From an uncultured Alphaproteobacteria bacterium (GTDB lineage Bacteria; Pseudomonadota; Alphaproteobacteria; RF32; CAG-239), in contig CAKQUE010000010.1 of NCBI GenBank assembly GCA_934277435.1, positions 1 to 50,830 of the forward strand: DNA of 50,830 bases, read 5' to 3'. The notes below the pieces were generated by a model. The model saw only the letters and a list, made by a program, of their open reading frames with translations. It made no database searches and had not been told where the DNA came from. Below, in pieces: positions 7,232 to 16,100 of this stretch. Numbering within the stretch: the first letter of the stretch is position 1; the number at the start of each line of letters is the position of its first letter. A program made the position numbers and the translations under genes.

Positions 7232-8086
7232 ATGAGTTTTAGCATAATTAAACAATTATCAGGACATTCGGGTTGCGAGGTGGATTTATGCAAAGACGGC
7301 GAAGAAATATTCGTGCGTAAATCCTCGGGCAGTGAAGAATACAGCCACCGTCTGAAAAAGCAGTTTATCAAACAGAAAAAGTTTTTGCTTTCCACTGTGC
7401 AAACTCCAAAAATTTTGAGATACGGCACCGAAAAAGACGGAATTTTTTGGTTTGACATGGAATTTGTAAACGGCATAACTTTGGCGGAATACATGCACAA
7501 TATAAAAGTCAAAGAAATTGTTGATTTGATGAAAGTTTTGTTTTCATCGTTAATGATAAAAGACGGTAAAACAAACAATAAAGCCAACGAACTTTTCGGA
7601 GCGAAAATAAGCTCGCTCAAGAAAAAACTCGGGACGGAAAATCCTTTGCTGAAACAAGCGTTTGCCAAGCTGGAAAATTTTGATTTTAAGCAAATTCCAC
7701 AAACTCATTGCTGCGGTGATTTAACTTTGGAAAATATAATTTTGGCGCCGACCGGCAAAATATATCTGATAGATTTGCTGGATTCTTTTTATAACTCGTG
7801 GATGATTGATGTCGCCAAACTTTTGCAAGACATAGATTTAGGCTGGTCGTATCGTCATATTAAGCGTGATTATAACCTAAACTTGCGTTTGGGCATAGCC
7901 AAACAGGCGCTAATGGATGATATTTTGCAAATTGAAAACGGCAAAACATTGCTAAAAAACATTTATTATGTGTTGTTGCTAAATGTTTTGCGAATTTATC
8001 CCTACACCCACGATGAAGAAACAATGAATTTTTTGAACGCGGCAACCGAAAAAGTTTTGAACACAATAGAAAGTATGGAGGAGTAA
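7232..8086 (+). CDS. aminoglycoside phosphotransferase/choline-kinase-like small-molecule kinase
   Basis: 284 residues from ATG 7232, one base after the rmd stop; an in-frame ATG at 7220 would overlap rmd. Protein-kinase-like fold: the catalytic-loop equivalent CCGDLTLENIIL (about residue 158; HGDxxxxN in most relatives, here CGDxxxxN) and the metal-binding IDLLDS (about residue 177). The C-terminal part is helical, as in APH and choline kinases. In capsule and LPS clusters such enzymes phosphorylate a sugar or amino-alcohol. The next gene is a nucleotidyltransferase in the same operon, so a kinase then NDP-activation sequence is the natural reading. Substrate unknown. Confidence 0.7.
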   Translation: MSFSIIKQLSGHSGCEVDLCKDGEEIFVRKSSGSEEYSHRLKKQFIKQKKFLLSTVQTPKILRYGTEKDGIFWFDMEFVNGITLAEYMHNIKVKEIVDLMKVLFSSLMIKDGKTNNKANELFGAKISSLKKKLGTENPLLKQAFAKLENFDFKQIPQTHCCGDLTLENIILAPTGKIYLIDLLDSFYNSWMIDVAKLLQDIDLGWSYRHIKRDYNLNLRLGIAKQALMDDILQIENGKTLLKNIYYVLLLNVLRIYPYTHDEETMNFLNAATEKVLNTIESMEE

Positions 8087-9145
8087 ATGAATACCTTAAT
8101 AATTCCGTGCGCCGGAAAGTCAAGCCGTTTTCCGAACATGAAACCGAAATACATGCTGACACATCCCGACGGAAAATTGATGATTGAAAAGGCCATGGAA
8201 AACATCAATACAGAAGTTTTTGACCGAATTATCATCACCATTGTAAAACCGCATGATGAAAAATATGACGCAAAATTGATTATGGAGCAAGTCTTTGCAA
8301 ACAATCCGAAAATAGAAATTTGCATGTTGGACGACTTTACTTCTTCAGCCAGTGAAACAATTTATTTGACCTTGACCAAAATGAAGGTTGAAGGCTCTTT
8401 TGTCATTAAGGATTCAGACAACAGGGTTGGCGTACGTTTTGAAAACAAAATCAAAAACATGATTGTCGGTTATGATTTGCGCGAGCATAAAGACATTACC
8501 AACATTCCGGGAAAAAGTTTTTTGATTGTGAACGAGCAAAATTTGATACAGGACATAATAGAAAAACAGGTTGTGTCAAACATTATCTGTCTTGGCGTGT
8601 ATTGCTTTGAAAATGCGCAAGATTTTATTAAGGCCTATCAAGAAATGACCGCGCGCAAAATCAGCGGCGAAATGTATATCAGTCATTTGATTTCATATTT
8701 GCTTTCCACCAACAAATATGTGTTTGAAGCACAAATGGCGACCTCCTACGACGATTGGGGAACCTTAACCGAATGGAAAGCCGAACAGAAAAAATGGCGC
8801 ACCTATTTTGTGGATGTTGACGGCGTGATTATGAAAAACTCCGGCAAATACGGCAAAATAAATTGGTATAACAACACCACGTATTTAGAAGAAAATGTTG
8901 AAGTTTTGCGCAAATTGCAAGCCGATGGAGCGCAAATAGTGATTACGACTTCCCGTCCCGAGGAGTTTCGTCCGGCTTTAGAAAAATTGCTTGCAAACGC
9001 AGGCTTAAAACCTTATGCGATTTTAATGGGCATGAACCACGCCGCGCGGGTGGTGATTAACGATTTCGCGCCAACTAATCCTTATCCGTCCGGCATTGCA
9101 ATCACTTTGCCTAGAAACAGCAATATAAAGGAGTATTTTGAATGA
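8087..9145 (+). CDS. bifunctional sugar nucleotidyltransferase-HAD phosphatase fusion
   Basis: 352 residues. The N-terminal ~235 residues resemble nucleotide-sugar pyrophosphorylases: IPCAGKSSRFP glycine-rich loop at residues 6-16, KPKYML, and a DSDNRV metal-site region. The C-terminal ~110 residues start with YFVDVDGVIMKNSG (about residue 243), a HAD DxDG motif, and ITTSRPEEF supplies motif II. The start has GGAGGAG just upstream. A fused nucleotidyltransferase and phosphatase suggests processing of one phosphorylated precursor. The product is not identifiable, and no named gene is claimed. Confidence 0.75.
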   Translation: MNTLIIPCAGKSSRFPNMKPKYMLTHPDGKLMIEKAMENINTEVFDRIIITIVKPHDEKYDAKLIMEQVFANNPKIEICMLDDFTSSASETIYLTLTKMKVEGSFVIKDSDNRVGVRFENKIKNMIVGYDLREHKDITNIPGKSFLIVNEQNLIQDIIEKQVVSNIICLGVYCFENAQDFIKAYQEMTARKISGEMYISHLISYLLSTNKYVFEAQMATSYDDWGTLTEWKAEQKKWRTYFVDVDGVIMKNSGKYGKINWYNNTTYLEENVEVLRKLQADGAQIVITTSRPEEFRPALEKLLANAGLKPYAILMGMNHAARVVINDFAPTNPYPSGIAITLPRNSNIKEYFE

Positions 9146-10362
9146 TAAATTTCCTTATTCATTTTTTGGCCTTGTTTATTCCAAACAAAACAAAAAGACG
9201 CAATTTCAGAAAAAAGTGGAAAGCGCATTTTGCGCAAATAAACACGCTGAAAAAATTGCATGGTTTAGGCAACTATCATGTTATTGCCGAATTTGCCAAA
9301 CACAAAATTAAGCCTAAAAGTGTTTTGGTTTTGGAATTTAACGATTTTCACGGAATAACTTTGCCCGGCTATATAAACTATTTTGCCGAGCTCGGATATA
9401 ATGTTGATTGCTTTTTGAGGTTTGGGCAAAATGTGGATTGGCAACCGCTGTGTCGTTTAACTTGTCCATACACCGCGTTTGTTGGCAATGAGCATGATTT
9501 GATGCAGGCGCTTAATTCCGCCAAAATAAAAAAATATGACTTTGTTTTTGTCAACACCACGTTTTATTACGGCGAGTTGGCGCCATATCCAAAAGGCCAG
9601 TCGGTGTTTAAACTTGTGGGTAAAGTTCCGGCCGGCAAATACGGAACCTTGATGATTGAGCATAACTATGAACCTTATGTGAAAAAATATCATGAGGAAA
9701 AATACATAAAACAAGGAAATTTGTTTACCTTACTGGGCTTTAGAAAAACTAAAATGCTGTCTTCATCATATTTGGGCGAGGTCAAAATCACCCCCAAGAA
9801 TACGGATGTTATCAAATTTTTGAGCATTGGCACAATTCATCCCAGCAACAAAAATTATCAAATACTTTTTGACGCGTGCGAAAATTTGTTGAAAGACGGT
9901 GTGAAAAATTTTGAAATTCATGTTATTGGTTGCGGAAGCATTAACGATATTCCGGCAAACATTCGCCCATATTTCAAGTTGTTGGGCGCGCTAACCTACA
10001 AAGACATGTTTGATAAAATAGAACAAGGTGATTATTTGTTGAACTTGTTTGACCCGAAAAATAAAGAACATCACAAATATTTGGATAATTGGGCGACCGG
10101 TAGCAGCATTTTGTTTTACGCGTTTGTAAAACTTCCTTTAATGCACGAATTTTTTGCAAAATCCTATCTTTTAGGCAATAACAACGCCGTTGTGTATAAA
10201 GATTTGGCAAAAGGCATGAAACAGGCTATAAAAATGACGCCGGAAGAATATTTGAAACGGCAAAAGGTTTTGTTTGATTTAACCAAAGATTTGCAAGCTA
10301 AATCGTTAAAAAATTTAACCGAGCAACTGGAAAGGATGAAAAATGTGTCATCAAAAAAATAG
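9142..10362 (+). CDS. GT-B-type glycosyltransferase, family uncertain
   Basis: 406 residues, overlapping the previous gene by four bases (ATGA). A basic N-terminus with a hydrophobic patch suggests membrane association. The middle shows a Rossmann-like VLVLEFNDFHG segment, and the second half (KFLSIGTIHPSNKNYQILFDAC, FEIHVIGCG, YFKLLGALTYKDMFDKI) has the layout of the GT4/GT1 nucleotide-binding domain. The usual E-x7-E motif is replaced by WATGSSILFYAFVKLP, so it is divergent. Probably a glycan-chain transferase; donor and acceptor unknown. Confidence 0.65.
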   Translation: MINFLIHFLALFIPNKTKRRNFRKKWKAHFAQINTLKKLHGLGNYHVIAEFAKHKIKPKSVLVLEFNDFHGITLPGYINYFAELGYNVDCFLRFGQNVDWQPLCRLTCPYTAFVGNEHDLMQALNSAKIKKYDFVFVNTTFYYGELAPYPKGQSVFKLVGKVPAGKYGTLMIEHNYEPYVKKYHEEKYIKQGNLFTLLGFRKTKMLSSSYLGEVKITPKNTDVIKFLSIGTIHPSNKNYQILFDACENLLKDGVKNFEIHVIGCGSINDIPANIRPYFKLLGALTYKDMFDKIEQGDYLLNLFDPKNKEHHKYLDNWATGSSILFYAFVKLPLMHEFFAKSYLLGNNNAVVYKDLAKGMKQAIKMTPEEYLKRQKVLFDLTKDLQAKSLKNLTEQLERMKNVSSKK

Positions 10363-11167
10363 AATGCTGGTAAAATATGTAAAAAATAAACTCTTATATT
10401 TGCTCACGCATTCTCAAAAACGCAAAGAAAATTATAAATTTGCGAAAAATTGGCTGAAAAATTACAATAACTTTAGAAAAGTTTTTACACCCGAAACCTT
10501 TTTTGTTGTCGGAGATTCGCATACGGACATATTTAATCAGAACATGTTTGATAAAAAGGTTTTGCTGGGATATGACCAATTAAAATCAAACCTTTGGGGC
10601 TGCACTTATTCTGCTCCTGATTTTGTAACCTATCATTTGGACGCCGTGTTGGCGTATAATATGAATCGCTATGGCTCAACCATGAAGGGCCTGGAAAAAG
10701 TAAACTGGTTGATTGACAACAAATATTTGCCAAAACATGCCAAAGTTGTGTTTTCGCTTGGTGAAATAGATGTTAGAGTCCATGTTAAAAAGCAAGCAGA
10801 AAAACAAAACTGCTCGGTTGAAAAAGTGGTGGACAGCATAATAGAGCATTATGGCACAATACTGTTAAAGCTAAAACGAAAAGGATACAGAGTTTACGCT
10901 TACGCGCCAATAGCCTCACAAAAAGAGACCGTGAACATAGACCCGCAATTTCCGAGATATGGCACAGAGATTGAAAGAAATAAAATATCTCAGATGTTTG
11001 GCGAAAAATTAAAGTCATTTTGCCAACAAAACGGTATGGGATTTGTTTCTGTTTTGTCAGAATTGCTAAATGACGACATGACCAGCAAAGGTGAATATTA
11101 CAGAGACGGAGTTCATCTAAACATGCAGGCCAGACCGCTTGTTGTGAAAAAATTTAAGGATTTATAA
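10343..11167 (+). CDS. SGNH/GDSL-like hydrolase or acyltransferase
   Basis: 274 residues from ATG 10343, which has a strong GGAAAGGAT site although it overlaps the preceding gene by 20 nt. An ATG at 10364 has none. VVGDSHTDIF (about residue 54) is a block I with the nucleophilic serine, SLGEIDVRVH (about residue 138) resembles block III, and YRDGVHLN (about residue 254) supplies the Asp/His pair of block V. No signal peptide is visible, so it should act in the cytoplasm. In glycan clusters such proteins add or remove acetyl or other acyl groups. Confidence 0.7.
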   Translation: MCHQKNRMLVKYVKNKLLYLLTHSQKRKENYKFAKNWLKNYNNFRKVFTPETFFVVGDSHTDIFNQNMFDKKVLLGYDQLKSNLWGCTYSAPDFVTYHLDAVLAYNMNRYGSTMKGLEKVNWLIDNKYLPKHAKVVFSLGEIDVRVHVKKQAEKQNCSVEKVVDSIIEHYGTILLKLKRKGYRVYAYAPIASQKETVNIDPQFPRYGTEIERNKISQMFGEKLKSFCQQNGMGFVSVLSELLNDDMTSKGEYYRDGVHLNMQARPLVVKKFKDL

Positions 11168-12216
11168 TGTTAGATATATCAGTTGTGGTGCAAGGCGCGG
11201 TTCATCCGGTGTTTACCCCAAAATGTTTGCAAAGCATTCGCAAGCATTTACCAAAGGCGCATATCATTCTTTCCACTTGGCAAGGCACAGATGTTGAAGG
11301 ACTTGATTTTGATGAGGTTGTGTTTAGCAAAGACCCCGGAGCCATTGCTCGCATGTATGCTCCCGAACTGAATATCGGAGATAATCCCAATAACATTAAT
11401 CGGCAAATTGTATCCACCTTAAACGGCTTAAAAAAGGTAAAAACCCCATACGCGCTGAAAATGCGCACTGATTTTGAAATTAAACACACCGGATTTTTGA
11501 AATATGTAGATAAATATAACAAATTTTCCAACGATTATCGTGTTTTTAAAGAGCGTGTTCTTTCAGTTATGGGAAATAAACCTGATTATTTTTCATTTTT
11601 TCCATGCGATTTTTTGTTTTTCGGATTAACCGAAGATTTGCTTAACCTGTTTGATATTAAACTAATGACAAAATCCAACGCGGAATGGTTCTATAAGCAC
11701 ACGCCTGTAAACACTGAACGTTATCGGCTTGTTCAAGGTTTGTTTAGATACATACCGGAACAACATCTTTGGATGAGCTGTTTGGCTAAAAAATATCGTG
11801 GCGTTTGGAAAATTATGAAAGATTGTTCGGATGTAAATTCCAAAAGCATTGACGCTGGTGAAAAATCTTTGGCTAACAATTTTGTTTGTTTGGATTTTGA
11901 ACAATACGGAATCTATCCGCTTAAAGATAGCTTGAAATGGCTTTACACCGAAGACAGATGGCACCTGCTGCATTTTTGCTGTTGGCAGGCGCTGTATAAA
12001 AAATATTGCGATTCAAAATTGAAACTTCCGCTAAAATACCGCTATAAAGAAGAATTAAAAATAGAAAAATATCTTATAAAGTTAAATAAACACTTTCAAA
12101 ATTTTATTACCCCTATCAAAAAATTTTTTCGATGGTTTTGTGAGCCGATATCTATAACTGTTTATATTATTAAAATTTTTATTCGTCTAATAACTCGTTT
12201 TTATAAATTATTTTAA
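11167..12216 (+). CDS. WavE-family LPS/capsule synthesis protein
   Basis: 349 residues. The start codon shares one base with the preceding stop. The N-terminus ISVVVQGAVHPVFTPKCL, the IILSTWQGTDVEGL and DEVVFSKDPGA blocks, and NINRQIVSTLNGLKKV followed by ALKMRTDFE are typical of the WavE family, thought to be glycosyltransferases of LPS core or capsule. The last ~60 residues are strongly basic and hydrophobic, suggesting membrane attachment. Last gene of the operon. Confidence 0.88.
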   Translation: MLDISVVVQGAVHPVFTPKCLQSIRKHLPKAHIILSTWQGTDVEGLDFDEVVFSKDPGAIARMYAPELNIGDNPNNINRQIVSTLNGLKKVKTPYALKMRTDFEIKHTGFLKYVDKYNKFSNDYRVFKERVLSVMGNKPDYFSFFPCDFLFFGLTEDLLNLFDIKLMTKSNAEWFYKHTPVNTERYRLVQGLFRYIPEQHLWMSCLAKKYRGVWKIMKDCSDVNSKSIDAGEKSLANNFVCLDFEQYGIYPLKDSLKWLYTEDRWHLLHFCCWQALYKKYCDSKLKLPLKYRYKEELKIEKYLIKLNKHFQNFITPIKKFFRWFCEPISITVYIIKIFIRLITRFYKLF

Positions 12217-12218
12217 AA

Positions 12219-12258
12219 ATAATAGATATCCACCAGTAAACTGGTTGATATCTATTAT
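12219..12258. repeat. 18-bp hairpin at the end of the glycan operon
   Basis: Left arm 12219-12236 and right arm 12241-12258 pair over 18 positions with one mismatch; the loop is TAAA. On the plus strand no T-run follows, while on the minus strand ATTTTT does. It may stabilise the operon's mRNA 3' end, or terminate leftward transcripts. It covers the start of the Fic remnant. Confidence 0.6.
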
Positions 12259-12691
12259 AAAGTATTTATATACGCTTGAATTTTCTACCAATAATGATAT
12301 GTTTAAAGCCTATTCTAAATATTTCCGCAATGCTTTGGTGCGTGCAAATTATCAGAATTTAGCAGAAGACATCCCTTATACTATGGAATTTTTAAATAAG
12401 TTTTTCGGTAATTTACTGTTGGGTGAAAATAATTTACTGGATAACCGAGAAATGAAGATAAAGAGTAATGTGGAAAGTAAGGAGAAAATAGAAAAAAGTA
12501 AGGAGAAAAGTAAGGAGAAAATTATGCGCTTTATCTCCGAAAATCCTCAAATCACCACAAATCAATTGGTCGAACTTGCTAATTTAAGCATAGCCGGTGT
12601 AGAGAAAAACCTGAGACAACTTAAGGAACAGAATTTAATCCGCCGTGTCGGTCCAGACAAAGGTGGTCATTGGGAAGTACTGGATAAATAG
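12245..12691 (+). pseudogene. C-terminal remnant of a Fic-family protein with winged-helix domain
   Basis: Open frame of 148 codons with no convincing ribosome binding site, beginning inside a hairpin. FRNALVRANYQNLAEDIPYTMEFLNKFFGNLLLGENN is the typical region after the catalytic core of Fic proteins (described here only by its FRNAL and NLLLGE blocks), followed by a repeated charged linker of KSKEK units and a winged-helix DNA-binding domain (ITTNQLVELANLSIAGVEKN, VGPDKGGHWEV). The Fic motif HPFxxGNGR is absent and no upstream frame restores it. The gene was probably cut when the glycan locus arrived or rearranged. The winged helix could still be translated from ATG 12299. Confidence 0.65.
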
Positions 12692-12841
12692 TTAAAGTTA
12701 AAACGTCAAAACATAAATGCTGTAAGCAAAAAATTCTTCATAAATATTATATGAATTTTTACTACGAATACGCTATAAAAGTCACATAAATTTAAAATTC
12801 GTATAGCTTTTATTGTGTTGACAGCTTTCCACTACCATAAC

Positions 12842-12872
12842 AAAAAAAGTCCTCTTTTGAGGGCTTTTTTTT
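12842..12872. terminator. bidirectional intrinsic terminator
   Basis: AGTCCTC (12848-12854), loop TTTT, GAGGGCT (12859-12865), with seven A before and eight T after. It works in both directions: for rightward transcripts leaving the Fic remnant and for leftward ones leaving the giant autotransporter, which has no closer terminator. Confidence 0.8.
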
Positions 12873-12878
12873 GTTATA

Positions 12879-13010
12879 GGATAGCCGGAGATTTGAACTC
12901 GGAAAGAGAGTTCGAGAACAAACGAAAGGCAGACTTTAGGATGCCGGTCAGCAAAGCTGATGAGTGCAGAGTCGACGTAACAAAGTGAAGTCAATCTCCC
13001 CCTCGCTACC
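12879..13010. repeat. 132-bp element with tRNA-antisense-like inverted ends
   Basis: The left end (12879-12900, GGATAGC...GGAGATTTGAACTC) and the reverse complement of the right end (12987-13010, GGTAGCG...GGGAGATTGACTTC) are similar. Both look like the antisense of a tRNA T-arm/acceptor end. The centre carries TCAGC AAA GCTGA (12948-12960). No cloverleaf closes and there is no anticodon arm. Most likely a dispersed palindromic repeat; a 76-codon minus-strand frame through it is judged spurious. Confidence 0.45.
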
Positions 13011-13145
13011 AAGTTGAAAAGAGGAAGTTTCTACTTCATCTTTTTTCATTTTAAATCATTCCGCTCTGTATCGCCGTGGGTTCAGGTTCATCGCCACAAT
13101 TGGATAAAAGAATAATCTTAAATATCCCAAATAAGTACTCAAATC

Positions 13146-16100
13146 TCAAAAGTTATAACGAAATTGAATTTGACCGGAATGAGCGTTATATTTTGTATGC
13201 AAATTCAAATCATATCCCAAAATCAAATCCACATTATCATGGCTGACAGCTAATTCCAAACCGCCATTAAAGCCAAAACGCGACATTGGTTCAGATGAAA
13301 TTTTGTATCTGCTATTTGCAACAGCAACGTTAATTTTGTGTGAACTGTTGTTCAAATCATAGTTTGCACCAATATAAATTGCAGGTTTAAACAAAATCTG
13401 ATTATCTGTTTTTACTTCGGCTTTATATTTCAGCTTTGCAAACGCCGAAATAGCGGTAATGTTTTCATTTTCAACTTTTTGGCCAATGCTGTCTGTATAA
13501 TCATTAGGCATCAGATTAGTATAACGCAAACCGGCTTCAGGGTTCAAACCATTCTGATATTCATGTCCCAAGGCCGTTTCAGCCCCAACTGAATGCATAT
13601 TATATTTAGAACTTATACCATATCCGGCAACAGATGTTTTATCATCATAGTCAGCCAAGCCATACATAAATGCACCGCGAATATAAGTCAGCTTAGTTTG
13701 GTACTTGCCATAAACAAACACATTTTGCGCAGATATTGAACTTTTTCGGCTATTAGTATTCCCTTTGGTGTTTGTGTATGCATATCCCAAACCAACAGAC
13801 GTATCACAATCCACATTTCCATCATATCCCATAACATAGCCGGCGGTATCCGCATTAAAGCCCTGCGCCGCGGCTCTGTTATCCATATAGTGACTAGCGC
13901 CTATTCCTTTAACCCACATAGACGCAGGTTTATATAGACTGCATACGCCCTTGCCTTTTTCAAATCTCTTTCCGGTTTCTCGACCTATAATATTTTGCAC
14001 CAAACGCACAGTTTCCAAGTTCATCTGAGAATCAGAAGGAGCCAATTCATTCAAAGCTCGTCTATACCCTTGAGCATTATGCTGAGACATGCTGTCTAAT
14101 GCTTTTTGAATATTTGCCGCAGCTGTTCCTGATGTCAATGTTGCATTTTCCCACGCCGCAGCTGTATTTTTATTATTTCTGTTTCCCACAAGCGAAGCCA
14201 CATCGCTCGAGCTGGCAATATTTTTGATAATAACCGTACCATTTTTTGTTCCCTGTATAATCTCATAGCGATTATTTTTTTCAAAAACTTTGGTCAAATC
14301 ACCGACAATACTTCCGGACGAACCTGATTTTAAACCGATTATAGATAAATCTCCGGTCTGTTCTTTTTTATTCAACAAACCTTGATTTACCGTAAATTGA
14401 ATTTTTCCGCCGGACAAATCCGCATTATTCACAAGCAATTTTCCGCCAACATACTCAGAACTTTTATTGGCAATGCTTGTGATTTCCAATCCAAGAGTGC
14501 CGTTTAACTTCAAATTATTGAGATTTACGGTTTTCGCACCAATATCAAGCAAACTTCCTGCTGTTATGTCTACACTTTGATTTGCGCCAAACATTCCGGC
14601 TCCCATAACAACGTTACCGTTTATTTCTGTGTTTCCCGCACCATTTATATCATAATTCATTATTCCGCCGGAAGTTTTGTATGTACCGTTATTTATTACA
14701 GTGCCCATAATATTCTCGATAGCCGAGGTTAAATCGCCGTTATTTGTAACATTTCCTTTGATTATACCGGCATTTTTAAAGCTGCCGCCGCTTGTAACAT
14801 CGCCGTTTATAATACCGCTGTTATCAATGTCGCCACTGCTCAAAATGTTACCGGTTACCTTAGCCACATCGGTATTGCTAAACAAACCAGTGCTTGTAAC
14901 AGTTCCTGCAATATTGCCTTTGTTCGTAAACTTTCCTTTGCTTGTTAAATCGGCGTTAATCGTCTTATTATTTACAGAACCGTCATTAGCAATAATCTTT
15001 CCGCCGTTGATAATATTTTCGTTAGTTATAACACCTTCAATCGTTCCGTTTGTATTATCAATATTGCCGTTATTTTTCAGCATAGCCGCAGTTATTTTAT
15101 TGCTGTTTATCAAATTATTGTTGTTTTCTAATACGGCTGAAGTCAAAACTCCCTTATTTACAAAACCACCGGTATTAGAAATTGTAAACTTATGTTGATT
15201 TATTTCGCCATTATTTTCCGAGGTTTCTGTTATGTTCATAACACCGGAGTTTCCCAAAATCTTTCCATTGTTACCAACATTAACTTTGCCGGAAACGAGG
15301 TTATTATTGGCCAATATTCTGTTATTTTCAACAATAACGCCACCTGTTATTATTCCATTATTTTCAGCTGTTGCCGCTGTATTTTCTTTGAGAGTCAGAA
15401 CGCCATTTATTGCCGCATTTGCCTTGTTTGCAAAATTGCCTGACACAATCAAATCTTTGGCGCTGACACTACCGTTATTTGTCATATCTCCGTTTATATT
15501 CATAATATCGATAATACTGATTGTTCCGGAGTTTATAAATTTTCCGCTTGCTAAAGTTAAATCTTTTTGAGTTATCGCCGCATTGTTATCAACAATTCCA
15601 CCTAAATTTAAGCTGCCGTTTCCGGTTATATCTTTGTTTATTGCGCCACCGCCAAACAAGTTTAACACACCGTTGTTTATTGTGTTTGAAGACACAACAA
15701 ACTTATCCAACACAGCTTCTAAGACAGCATTATTCGCAACAGTTACGCTGTTTTGTTCCAGCTTGCCTAAAACCGTTGTTTTACCATCATTAACAATCAA
15801 ATTACCAGCTTCTGTAATATTAGTTAAAGCATTTGTTCCTTTTAGTGCAGCCGTGCCTCTATTTTTCAAATCGGTAATATTACTGTTTTTGATAACCGCA
15901 TTTGAAGCTGTAGCAACTTTGTTGACGTTGATATTATTTGCATACAGAGTTCCTTGGTTATTTATATCCGTATCATTATTCAGCACAGTATTTTCAATAT
16001 TCAAAATGCCACCGTTTTCAACTTTCAGTGCATTATCAAAACCGCTGATATTGCCTCTTGATGTTCCGTCTGTTCCATTGATATTTAGAGTATATCCGTT

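Noticed and set aside
12879..13010. A tRNA or tmRNA gene
   Set aside because: The T-loop-like GTTCAAATC is present on the minus strand, but the acceptor ends do not pair properly and no anticodon or D arm can be folded; no tmRNA tag frame is seen.
12782..13012. 76-codon minus-strand ORF through the tRNA-like repeat
   Set aside because: Its start resembles the spurious proteins often called from antisense tRNA ends, and it runs through a terminator hairpin. Better explained as a non-coding repeat.
13071..13093. Further copy of the 1761 invertase-type repeat (AGGTTCAT near 13085)
   Set aside because: Only eight bases match and there is no inverted partner nearby; expected by chance in this composition.
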